From positions 1 to 64,000 of the forward strand of contig NZ_JALEGS010000073.1 in assembly GCF_022763345.1 (NCBI RefSeq): a stretch of 64,000 nucleotides of DNA. Reading direction: 5' to 3'. The notes beneath the pieces were generated by a model. The model ran no database searches. It was not told the DNA's origin and worked only from the letters and a program-made list of their open reading frames with translations. Made by a program: the position numbers and the translations under genes. Origin of the DNA: Phaeodactylibacter sp. Its GTDB lineage: Bacteria; Bacteroidota; Bacteroidia; Chitinophagales; Saprospiraceae. Below, piece by piece: positions 24,827 through 32,667 of the stretch. How positions within the stretch are numbered: the stretch's first letter is position 1; the number at the start of each line of letters is the position of its first letter.

Positions 24827-25902
24827 ATTACAAATTCGATTTTTAGGCCGCGGGGCTGATTATCGCTAATCTTCAGGTGACTGTTGTATTGCTTTTCCAG
24901 CCGCAAGCGGGTATTCTTGAGCCCTACACCTCCATTGCGGAACAAGTAGGCTTTTTCCTGAACACCCGTACCGGTGTCAGAGACTTCAAAGGCCAACCGC
25001 TCGCCCTGTGGCCGGATGCGGATGAGGACCTGCCCGCCCTCAATAAGGTTGGAGATACCGTGCCTGATGGAATTTTCCACGAGAGGTTGCAGGATCATCG
25101 GAGGGACTTTCCGTTCCCGCAATGCCTCCGGTACATCTACCACAACCTGCAGGCGGTCTTCAAAGCGGGCTTTCTCCAGTGCCAGGTACTTTTCCACAAA
25201 GCCCAGTTCTTCTCCAAGGGCGACCTGCTCTGTTTTGGAGGCTTTGAGCTGATACCGGAACAGGTCGGCCAGTTGCGCAATCATCTCCCGCGTCTGCTCC
25301 TGCTCCGGTGGTACGGAAGCGCTGATGGCGTTGAACGTATTGTACAAAAAATGGGGATTAAGCTGCGCCTTGAGTGCCGCCAGCTCGCTCTTTAGTGCTG
25401 CTTCACTGAGCGCCGCTTTGAGCTGAAGGTTACGCTGATTATTGCGGTAGTATTCATACCCGTGGAAGATGCCAAACTGAATAAAATAGAACAGTGCCGG
25501 GATGTAAATGTCCCACACCTGCCCCCAGCCCCCCAGGTGTCCGAACCCCAGTTGCTCGGCTAGCCAGTAGTAGCCCTTCCAGCCTGCCAGTACGAAAAGG
25601 GGCAGCCCCGGCAGGTGCAACAGCAGCCGGTATTTCAGTTCCCAATGCTTCAGCCCCCGGAAGACCACCCACCAAATGGGCAAGGTAAGCAGGGCCATAC
25701 ACAGATACTGCAATCCGGCATTGTCCATAAACTCCTTTAAGCTGAACAGGCTTTCCCCTTCCTCCCTGAAGTCCATACCGTTGAGCCACAGCGTCAGGTG
25801 GTAACTGAAGGCGAAAAAGAGGTACAGCCCCAGGACGACCAGGTATTCGTACACCGAAACGCCCAGCATTTGACGCCTCCAAAAAGTGTATCTACGGTTC
25901 AT
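24823..25902 (-). CDS. LytS-type sensor histidine kinase
   Basis: A 359-aa inner-membrane kinase. Four hydrophobic segments occupy about 18-150, followed by a short coiled coil and the His_kinase domain with phospho-acceptor His184 (AQLNPHFLYNTFNA). The ATPase part has an N box (LVENSIRHGI) and G boxes (VSDTGTGV, GVGLKNTRLRLEK). The frame is open 47 codons further upstream inside the preceding gene, but the membrane region begins at this ATG. It overlaps the small secreted protein gene by 11 bp and the regulator by 4 bp: three tightly coupled genes. Confidence 0.9.
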   Translation of the reverse strand: MNRRYTFWRRQMLGVSVYEYLVVLGLYLFFAFSYHLTLWLNGMDFREEGESLFSLKEFMDNAGLQYLCMALLTLPIWWVVFRGLKHWELKYRLLLHLPGLPLFVLAGWKGYYWLAEQLGFGHLGGWGQVWDIYIPALFYFIQFGIFHGYEYYRNNQRNLQLKAALSEAALKSELAALKAQLNPHFLYNTFNAISASVPPEQEQTREMIAQLADLFRYQLKASKTEQVALGEELGFVEKYLALEKARFEDRLQVVVDVPEALRERKVPPMILQPLVENSIRHGISNLIEGGQVLIRIRPQGERLAFEVSDTGTGVQEKAYLFRNGGVGLKNTRLRLEKQYNSHLKISDNQPRGLKIEFVI

Positions 25903-26299
25903 CCGGATGGATTTTTGTTTGAGCTTTTGCGGCTGTCCAAGGTGCGATAAACTTACGTTGGGGGCAGTAGGTTTGCCCGCGCAGCACCTTGCCATCAAAG
26001 CGGGCAACGTGGTAGTACGTATTGTTCCGGTCGCGGGTCTCAAAAGCTAAGTGCAGGTCTGCCCACTGCGTATTCAGGAGCCCTTTTTTAAACTTTGACC
26101 CGTAAAAGCTGCCGGAAAAGGTGTTATCCCCGGGCTTTTTAATAACAAGCGTCTGCCAGTAGGGTTGTGCGTCCGGTGTGGGCCTGAGGTCGACCTGCCA
26201 AGCCCCTTCAAGCAGCTCAGGCATAGGGGCGGCTTCCTGGGCATTTATAGTTTGTACAGCCTGCGAGAAGAATAGCAGCAAAATGATAAGCATTCTCAT
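25892..26299 (-). CDS. Small secreted protein coupled to LytTR two-component system
   Basis: A 135-aa protein with a cleavable signal peptide (MLIILLLFFSQAVQTINAQ). The mature ~114 aa looks like a small beta-barrel domain (LLEGAWQVDLRPTP, FSGSFYGSKFKKG, YYHVARFDGKVLRGQTYCP) with one cysteine. The fold is reminiscent of lipocalin- or DUF2147-like proteins, but the family is not certain. Its last codons overlap the start of the sensor kinase by 11 bp, so it is probably made with the kinase. It may sense or modulate the signal in the periplasm; that role is inference from position only. Confidence 0.75.
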   Translation of the reverse strand: MRMLIILLLFFSQAVQTINAQEAAPMPELLEGAWQVDLRPTPDAQPYWQTLVIKKPGDNTFSGSFYGSKFKKGLLNTQWADLHLAFETRDRNNTYYHVARFDGKVLRGQTYCPQRKFIAPWTAAKAQTKIHPDEP

Positions 26300-26343
26300 G
26301 GTGGTGGGTTAAGATTGAAGAAATAGGCTAAAACTGGCCTTAG

Positions 26344-26412
26344 TTAGACTGCTCTTCTTTGAGAAAAACCCAGTAGCAAACAAACGGATAATAAAGTCAT
26401 TAACTTCTTCAT
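26344..26412 (-). CDS. 22-codon signal-peptide-like mini-ORF
   Basis: An ATG at 26412 begins MKKLMTLLSVCLLLGFSQ and stops four residues later (RRAV). It looks like a complete signal peptide with no mature protein, and it ends 44 bp before the start of the secreted protein gene at 26299. It could be a leader peptide, the remnant of a decayed secreted-protein gene, or chance. Confidence 0.3.
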   Translation of the reverse strand: MKKLMTLLSVCLLLGFSQRRAV

Positions 26413-26537
26413 GGTGTGGTGTTGATTTAAAAATTCAATCGGGTGATTTCTTCTTACACCCACAAATATGAGCGCTTAAGGGACGCCACACCAGCCCGAA
26501 CCGGCCAATTGCAATATAGCCCGGTGAATGAGCAACT

Positions 26538-28604
26538 TTAGTGCTCTCTTTCTCCATTAACCTGCTCGCGGCAGGTCACAATAAAGGTACTCCCTTTCCC
26601 TTCCTCGCTTTCGAGCTGAATCTCTCCGCCGAGCTTACCGACCGCCAGCTTGACGATAGCCAGGCCAAGCCCGGTGCCCCCATATTCTGCCCTCGAATGC
26701 AGCCGTTTAAAAGCTTCAAATATTTTTTCCTGAAAAGGTTCCGGAATGCCGATACCGTTATCTGTCACCCGTAACGCTAAGTGTGCTCCCTGCCGGGTAC
26801 AAGAGACCAGCACCTCCGGCTGTTCACTTTTGTTATACTTCAACCCATTCTCGATCAAATTTTTTAAGACTAAGAACAACATTGACCGATTGACGCGTAC
26901 CACATCTAAACCCTGATAGTCTATTTTTCCGGTAGCATACTCCCCGGGGCCCAACGTCTTGGTGAGATTCTGTATAAACAGGTGCATATCAATCTGCTCC
27001 GCTTCCCCATTTTCTTGTCTGGCTAACTCAGAGTATCGCATAAAATCTTCAATCAGCGTGTACAATTGCCGGCTGCTGGTTTGAATGATTTCGAAGTAAT
27101 CTTTAAGTCCATTCTTTAATTCCTCCGGCAGCCGTTTACGGATGAGGCCTACATAATTGCTCAGTACCCGTATGGGCTCTTTGATGTCGTGAGAGGCGAT
27201 GTAGCTTAGGGTACTGAGCTCGTAATTAGCCTGCTCCAGGTCTTTGTTTGCCTGTTGCAGGGCTTCAGTACGCTGAGCCACTGTTGTTTCCAGTTGCTGA
27301 TTGTAGCTCTGCTTGCGCTGGAGGTCGCGGTAAATGAGTATAATGACCAGGATCAGCAGCAGCAGTGCTGCAGCACCTACCACCATGACAGTATTGCGTT
27401 GTCCGATGATCACCCGGTCCTTTGCCCTTTGTTCCTTTAGGTATTCGTTTTCCTGTTCTGTTTTTTCTAACTCATAGGCCATTTTGAGCTGATCCAGGTT
27501 TTGCTGCCGTTTTTGGACTTGAGCGGAGTCACTGGCTGCCGCATACAAGGAGCGGTACTCATAAGCCTTATCATACCTGCCCCGCTCTGCTTCAGCCTTG
27601 GCCATTAGATCATAAAGCTCCATTGCAGACTCCTGATTACCATCCTTTTGAGCCAGTGCCAGAGCTTTCTGCGCCCAGTCTAATGCCCTGCGGTAGTCTT
27701 TCTGCTGCAGCGAAAAATTTGCCAGCACAGATAACACGGAGAGCCGGCCAGTAGTATACTCCAGGGTATCACTTAGCAATAAAGCCTCCTGTAGGTGGGC
27801 CTCCGCCGCTTCAAAGCGCCCCATTTTCACATACAACCGACCTATATTATTCAGCAGGGAGATCTTTCCGACCTGATCTTTAATTTCATCCTTGATAGCA
27901 AGGGACTGCTGAAAGCTCTCCAGGGCGCCCTGATAATCCTCTTTGGCCTCGAGGCAGCTACCAATCCCGGATAGCAGTACGCAGACCGTTAGTTTGCTGT
28001 TTTTAGCTTGCGCCAATGTAAGCGCCTCCTTCAGGTACCTGAGGCTTTCGTCATAATCACCCTGCTGTAGCAAGGAGATCGCCACATTATTGAGAAAGGC
28101 GGGCAAGGCGTAATAAACAGAAGAATCTTTGGCATGTTTTTCTATGTTCCGCACCGATTTGATGTACCATTCAAAGGCTTTATCGTTACGGCCCAGCCGC
28201 CGCTCCAGGTGCCCCCGGGTACTATACAGGTTGGAAAGTTCCAGCACATTGGGATGCTCACGGAAATGCGCCTCCGCCTGTTCCGCAATGATATTTGCCG
28301 AATCTATCATCCCTTTGTCCAGATACGCTACACTTTTGATCGTCAGCGCTTTGCCGATGTGATCATACTGCCCTGTCTGCTCCGCCAGCTGTTGGGCACG
28401 GTCAGCAAAGTGGATCGCTTTTTTCAGATCACGCCGCATGTAATAGCTACTAAGCTTAGTGAGGTATTCCACTTGAAGCGTATCTGGCTGACCTTGCTCA
28501 ACCATCAACAAAACACTATCCGCAGTTAACTTTTGGCTGAAAAGAGGAGCACAGGCAAGTAAGCAGTAGCATCCCCAGAGCATCAACTTAAGGCGGCAAG
28601 CCAT
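26538..28604 (-). CDS. TPR sensor histidine kinase
   Basis: A 688-aa hybrid-architecture sensor. It has a signal peptide (LMLWGCYCLLACAPLFSQ) and a periplasmic array of about seven TPRs at ~25-370 (for example LLNNIGRLYVKMGRFEAAEA). One membrane segment (VMVVGAAALLLLILVIILIY) leads to a cytoplasmic coiled coil, then HisKA with His472 (SYIASHDIKEPIRVL), and HATPase_c (NLIENGLKYN, VTDNGIGIP, GGTGLGLAIVKL). No receiver domain is attached and no response regulator is adjacent, so it is an orphan kinase. The signal it senses is unknown. The start at 28604 is chosen over an ATG 12 codons upstream as it begins the signal peptide. Confidence 0.9.
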   Translation of the reverse strand: MACRLKLMLWGCYCLLACAPLFSQKLTADSVLLMVEQGQPDTLQVEYLTKLSSYYMRRDLKKAIHFADRAQQLAEQTGQYDHIGKALTIKSVAYLDKGMIDSANIIAEQAEAHFREHPNVLELSNLYSTRGHLERRLGRNDKAFEWYIKSVRNIEKHAKDSSVYYALPAFLNNVAISLLQQGDYDESLRYLKEALTLAQAKNSKLTVCVLLSGIGSCLEAKEDYQGALESFQQSLAIKDEIKDQVGKISLLNNIGRLYVKMGRFEAAEAHLQEALLLSDTLEYTTGRLSVLSVLANFSLQQKDYRRALDWAQKALALAQKDGNQESAMELYDLMAKAEAERGRYDKAYEYRSLYAAASDSAQVQKRQQNLDQLKMAYELEKTEQENEYLKEQRAKDRVIIGQRNTVMVVGAAALLLLILVIILIYRDLQRKQSYNQQLETTVAQRTEALQQANKDLEQANYELSTLSYIASHDIKEPIRVLSNYVGLIRKRLPEELKNGLKDYFEIIQTSSRQLYTLIEDFMRYSELARQENGEAEQIDMHLFIQNLTKTLGPGEYATGKIDYQGLDVVRVNRSMLFLVLKNLIENGLKYNKSEQPEVLVSCTRQGAHLALRVTDNGIGIPEPFQEKIFEAFKRLHSRAEYGGTGLGLAIVKLAVGKLGGEIQLESEEGKGSTFIVTCREQVNGEREH

Positions 28605-28726
28605 AGTTTGTTCTGGTTGGTTATGCCTACAAATTAACAAAAACCTTTAATAAATGCCATAAAATCAACTTCCCGCCCCTAAATTATACTCCTGATATAG
28701 CCTAATTCCCTAGTCAGCGGTCAGAT

Positions 28727-30331
28727 TTACTCCTTCAGCTTAAAGACCATATGGTTGATTTGGCGGGGCTCTTCATCGCCAGGGCATAGACACCGGACCT
28801 CATCGAAGTAGGTGATAGTGCTTGGTATAGCCTTGGACATCAATCGCTTAGCTGGCTCTGAAAAAACAGCGCCCTTCACTATAACCTCCACTGGGTCTTG
28901 CTCCGGGGTAATTTGAACCATAGTAAAACCGGACACTTCACAGGGTTGATTAAAAGTAGTAGGAGCCGACAGGCGGACCCGCTCCAGCCTTTTGTAAACT
29001 TCTACCTCCATCTTTCCGCCTGTCAGCCCGGCCAGGTTGGCAGTTGGGTCAGGATAACGCTCCACACTAAAGTCAACGGACACCTGCCCCAGGCCCGGCG
29101 CTTCGATTTCAAGGGTAGCACCACCCGGCTGTACCGGATGGGCGACATAAAGCCCGGCTCCCTCTTTCTTCAGGTTCAGGTGATCTGGCGCAGTGACCAC
29201 TACATCCTTATCCGCCACACCGGATATCGCTATGGTCAGAGGGTTGTCCGTGTTTAGATACAAGGTCTTCGATACGCCCTGATCGATACTCACCACCGGC
29301 TGAGACTGCAGGGCTGGCACAAAGCCAATGGTGGACAATGCCAGGATCAGCAACATTCCACTTAGGCCTAGTGGCATAGCGGCCTGCGTACCGGAGGAGG
29401 AGGTTGGAAGTTGCAGCAACTGCTGGATACGATTGGACAAATGAGCATTAGCATTCATAACTAAAGTAACTTTTGAAGATGAAGAAAATCGGGCGGATTG
29501 TATAAGGGCTTCTGCATAAAGCAAGGGGTCCGTGCCAGTCTGGCAGACCATCTCGTCGCAGCTTTCTTCCCGTAATTCCTTCACCTGCTGACTGAGCCAC
29601 CAGATGCCCGGATGAAAAAAGAAAAGGGTTTCAAAAAGTCGAACGATCAGATTGTGCAGGTAGTCGTTGCGCTTGATGTGGGCCAACTCATGCAATATCA
29701 AGGCCTCCACCTGTGCTTCTGTCAGCTGACTGATCATACCTGCTGGGATCAGTATCATGGGTTTCAGGTATCCGAAGGTGCCTATGCCCTTCAGCAAAGT
29801 TGACTCCAGGTAAGTAACTGCAACGTTTACACCCATTTTTTGCTGTAAAGCTTCAAAGCGCGCTACCCAGTCTCCGGAGGGTGCCTGTACCCCATAGTGC
29901 CGAAGGTGCCTGAGGAAGACATATTCTGCAATTTGCTTAAGGCTCAGAAGAAGCACCCCTAGTATCCATAGCTTTACCATAAACGGCAAATAGCCCGACC
30001 ACTGATCAAACAGGCCTTCTAAAGCGGTTGGAGCTTCCGATACGGCCTCACTCTCCGGGAGGGGTTGTAACGATGCTTCAACAGGCATAGCCGACATGCC
30101 CCCCGTATCCGAAAAAGTGCTGTAATAATGGCCAAATGTCACCCCAAAGGACAGGCCGCAGACCAGTAACAAGATAAAGCTGACCCAGTATTTTGAAGAC
30201 TTGGAAAGGCCAACCCCAAAACGTTTGACACTTGCTCCCAGAAAAGCCAGCAGGGTAAACTGCCAAAGGCTGTGCACGAGCGCATGGCCCAGCGCCGTCA
30301 GCATGTGCCCGCTAATGAGTACATCAACCAT
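28727..30331 (-). CDS. BlaR1-type M56 metallopeptidase signal transducer
   Basis: A 534-aa inner-membrane protein. The N-terminal half has four hydrophobic segments and a gluzincin-type peptidase M56 core with HELAH (His214, Glu215, His218) and the downstream EESCDEM helix. The C-terminal ~200 aa is a periplasmic domain rich in beta segments, with no SxxK, SxN or KTG motifs, so it is not a penicillin-binding sensor like that of classical BlaR1. On sensing its signal it should cleave the BlaI-type repressor encoded just upstream. The start overlaps the repressor stop by 8 bp. What it senses is open. Confidence 0.88.
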   Translation of the reverse strand: MVDVLISGHMLTALGHALVHSLWQFTLLAFLGASVKRFGVGLSKSSKYWVSFILLLVCGLSFGVTFGHYYSTFSDTGGMSAMPVEASLQPLPESEAVSEAPTALEGLFDQWSGYLPFMVKLWILGVLLLSLKQIAEYVFLRHLRHYGVQAPSGDWVARFEALQQKMGVNVAVTYLESTLLKGIGTFGYLKPMILIPAGMISQLTEAQVEALILHELAHIKRNDYLHNLIVRLFETLFFFHPGIWWLSQQVKELREESCDEMVCQTGTDPLLYAEALIQSARFSSSSKVTLVMNANAHLSNRIQQLLQLPTSSSGTQAAMPLGLSGMLLILALSTIGFVPALQSQPVVSIDQGVSKTLYLNTDNPLTIAISGVADKDVVVTAPDHLNLKKEGAGLYVAHPVQPGGATLEIEAPGLGQVSVDFSVERYPDPTANLAGLTGGKMEVEVYKRLERVRLSAPTTFNQPCEVSGFTMVQITPEQDPVEVIVKGAVFSEPAKRLMSKAIPSTITYFDEVRCLCPGDEEPRQINHMVFKLKE

Positions 30332-30707
30332 CTTTTTGCTGTTTTTTCTTTTCTGCAATGAGCTGCTCCAGTTGATCCAGTTCATCTGCTGTGGGGGTGC
30401 CGTGGCCAAGGGCCTGTATAACCAAATCCATAGCCGAGCCCCCAAATGCTTTCTCCGTTAGACGGCTTAGCAGGGAACGCTGCACTTTAGGCGCTTTCAG
30501 AGATGTACTGTACAGATGTGCCCGCCCGTTCTCCTGCCGGTACAAGGCGCCTTTGTCCAGCATCCGCTGCATTTGCTTGAGGGTAGTGGTGTAACCTACG
30601 TCTTTGGTTGATGACAGTGCTTCGTGCACTTCCCGTACTGTCCGGGGCTGCTTGTCCCAAAGCACCCTGAGAATGTCCAGTTCTGTATCTGATGGGTAAT
30701 AATCCAT
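30324..30707 (-). CDS. BlaI/MecI-family transcriptional repressor
   Basis: A 127-aa winged-helix repressor (TELDILRVLWDKQPRTVREV, then VGYTTTLKQMQRMLDKG), with a C-terminal helical dimerisation and cleavage region. The frame is open 41 codons upstream, but that stretch runs through the promoter and both operators; the ATG at 30707 matches the usual family N-terminus and length. It precedes and overlaps the M56 peptidase gene by 8 bp. Two perfect palindromes directly upstream (30711-30726, 30735-30750) indicate autorepression. Confidence 0.92.
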   Translation of the reverse strand: MDYYPSDTELDILRVLWDKQPRTVREVHEALSSTKDVGYTTTLKQMQRMLDKGALYRQENGRAHLYSTSLKAPKVQRSLLSRLTEKAFGGSAMDLVIQALGHGTPTADELDQLEQLIAEKKKQQKDG

Positions 30708-30710
30708 AAT

Positions 30711-30757
30711 TACGACTTTTGTCGTACAAATATATACGACACTTGTCGTAAAGTCAA
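30711..30757 (-). promoter_or_regulatory. Promoter with two BlaI-type operators
   Basis: Two perfect-arm 16-bp palindromes, TACGACTTTTGTCGTA (30711-30726) and TACGACACTTGTCGTA (30735-30750), have centres 24 bp apart. Read on the minus strand, TTG (30757-30755) and TATATTTG (30734-30727) are separated by 20 bp and form a Bacteroidota -33/-7 promoter. The upstream palindrome fills the spacer and the downstream one covers the expected start site. They are probably binding sites for the BlaI-type protein, as MecI/BlaI also bind palindromes with TAC/GTA arms. Confidence 0.85.
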
Positions 30758-30938
30758 TGCCAGGCTGTGAAAAAACAGAAAAAACGCAGAACCCGTTGAT
30801 ACAAAAAGTACCGGTTGAGGTATTTTGCACCAGCTTCCAGGGCTATAAAATACACATAAATCACTGATAAACAGCAATATAAAATCCTGGCACGCCAATT
30901 GGATAGCCATCAGTAAGTCCTAACCAAATCAAATTACG

Positions 30939-31556
30939 ATGATGACAGAAGGCAAACGACTGATGGACAGTAGAGAGGTGATGGTGCTCGAAGGAGTGGC
31001 GATGTTGGGGTTGAGTGCAGTGGCACTGTGCTATCCGATGGAACAGCGTTTGTCACTGCTGATCCCTTTTGGGCTGTTGCTGGGGTTCAGCGGCATCACC
31101 CGGCTGATCATCAGCGCCTGGTTTTTCCGGCGGGGCAGCGCCTGGAGGCAGCTGGTTCAACAAAGTGCAGTGGCTGACCTGCTGTCTGGTGGTGCAGCCC
31201 TTGTACTGCTGTTTCAGGGCAGCAATCAATTGGTACTGCTCCTGGGGCTGTGGCTCGTCTTGTCCGGCTATTTCCAAATCAGGAGGTATGCCTACCTGCG
31301 GCAGCAATGGCCAGCTTGCACCCCCGCCGGGCTAACCGGTATTTTATCCGTGAGCATGGGGGCGTTTCTCCTGGCCAACATTCAGGGTCAGTGGCTGAGC
31401 GCCCCTCTTGACTTGTCGCTTCCGCTTGCCCTGCTTGGGCTGTTCAAAATTTACGCTTTTATCAAACTCGGACAGATGCGCCAACGTTTTTCTAACGGAG
31501 AACCGGTTGCAGACCAGGAACCCTTTCCGCCCTATTCTCCACTAAATTTAAACTGA
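30939..31556 (+). CDS. HdeD/DUF308-like membrane protein
   Basis: A 205-aa inner-membrane protein with about six hydrophobic segments in pairs (VMVLEGVAMLGLSAVALCY, LLIPFGLLLGFSGITRLII, LVLLLGLWLVLSGYFQIRR), a pattern typical of the HdeD acid-resistance/DUF308 family. No catalytic residues are visible. It lies 4 bp before a histidine kinase and an NtrC-type regulator, so it may be the membrane sensor or accessory of that system; this is inferred from position. The window does not show an acid-stress role directly. Confidence 0.75.
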   Translation: MMTEGKRLMDSREVMVLEGVAMLGLSAVALCYPMEQRLSLLIPFGLLLGFSGITRLIISAWFFRRGSAWRQLVQQSAVADLLSGGAALVLLFQGSNQLVLLLGLWLVLSGYFQIRRYAYLRQQWPACTPAGLTGILSVSMGAFLLANIQGQWLSAPLDLSLPLALLGLFKIYAFIKLGQMRQRFSNGEPVADQEPFPPYSPLNLN

Positions 31557-31560
31557 GTAT

Positions 31561-32667
31561 ATGCCCGAAGCCAGCCCTGACGTTGTACACGCCTTGCAGG
31601 AACGCATCAAAGAGCTGAGCTGCCTGTATGAGATTTCGAATATCGCTGCCACTTCCACGGCTTCTCTTCCGGAGAAGCTACAGGAGGTGGTACAGGCACT
31701 GCCCAAAGCCTGGCAACACCCTGACTTCGCCGTTGCTGCCCTCCTTCTCGACGATCAGCAGTACCGATCCGGCAGCCTGGCATCCAAATACGAGACGCAG
31801 CAGCACCCCATCGTTGTACGTGGGCTTGAGCGCGGACACCTGGCGATGCATTACAATTACCTGAATGGCGCCCCGCCTCCGTTCCTGCACGAAGAAGCTT
31901 TGCTGCTCAAAACCCTGGCTCAGGAAATCAGCGGCATCATTGAACGGGACGAGCAGAAGGCCCGGGAAGCCCTACTGCGCCGGAAATTCGAGCAGGCAGA
32001 CCGCTTGTCTATTCTCGGAGAAATCACGGCCGGCATCGCCCACGAGCTCAACACGCCTCTGGGCAACATCCTCGGCTTCGCTCAGCTGATTCAGGACCGT
32101 ACAGATGATCAGCAGGTGGGACAGGATATTGAAAAGATCATCAACTCCTCTATGCACGCCCGGGAAATCGTCAAAAAGCTCATGTTTTTCTCCTGCGAGA
32201 TGCCGCAGCAAAAGCAAAATACGGATGTCGGGCTGCTCATTGAGGAAGCACTCCAACTGCTGAGGGTTACTTTCGAACAAGCCGGCATTACCCCCCGGCT
32301 CTCCTTGCCCGGCCGCCCGGTGGTGGCACAAGTTGATCCCATACAGTTTACGCAAGTGGTTTTCAATCTTTTAATCAATGCCCTGCATGCCTCTGCCCCG
32401 GGACAGGAGGTATGGCTTACCCTGATACAGCATGAGACCAACCTGGTGCTACGCATACAGGACTTTGGGCACGGTATCGAAAAGGACCTGCGCGAACGGA
32501 TATTCGAGCCCTTCTTCTCCACCAAAGCGCCCGGTGAAGGCTCCGGGCTTGGGCTAAGCGTCGTGCATGGTATTGTGAAAACCCACGGCGGGCAGATCGA
32601 GCTCGAAAGTCAGCCCGGAGAAGGTGCTTGCTTTACCTTGCGCTTTCCCTTAACTTCCGGGGCATGA
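31561..32667 (+). CDS. Soluble sensor histidine kinase of NtrB/ZraS type
   Basis: A 368-aa protein without membrane segments. An N-terminal ~130-aa region with an alpha-beta pattern looks GAF-like. HisKA follows with phospho-acceptor His161 (GIAHELNTPLGNILG), then HATPase_c with N box (NLLINALHAS), DFGHGI, IFEPFFSTK and GLGLSVVHGIV. The FEPFFSTK box is typical of kinases paired with sigma-54 regulators. It overlaps the regulator by 4 bp (ATGA). Being soluble, it may sense a cytoplasmic ligand or the upstream HdeD-like protein. Confidence 0.9.
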   Translation: MPEASPDVVHALQERIKELSCLYEISNIAATSTASLPEKLQEVVQALPKAWQHPDFAVAALLLDDQQYRSGSLASKYETQQHPIVVRGLERGHLAMHYNYLNGAPPPFLHEEALLLKTLAQEISGIIERDEQKAREALLRRKFEQADRLSILGEITAGIAHELNTPLGNILGFAQLIQDRTDDQQVGQDIEKIINSSMHAREIVKKLMFFSCEMPQQKQNTDVGLLIEEALQLLRVTFEQAGITPRLSLPGRPVVAQVDPIQFTQVVFNLLINALHASAPGQEVWLTLIQHETNLVLRIQDFGHGIEKDLRERIFEPFFSTKAPGEGSGLGLSVVHGIVKTHGGQIELESQPGEGACFTLRFPLTSGA

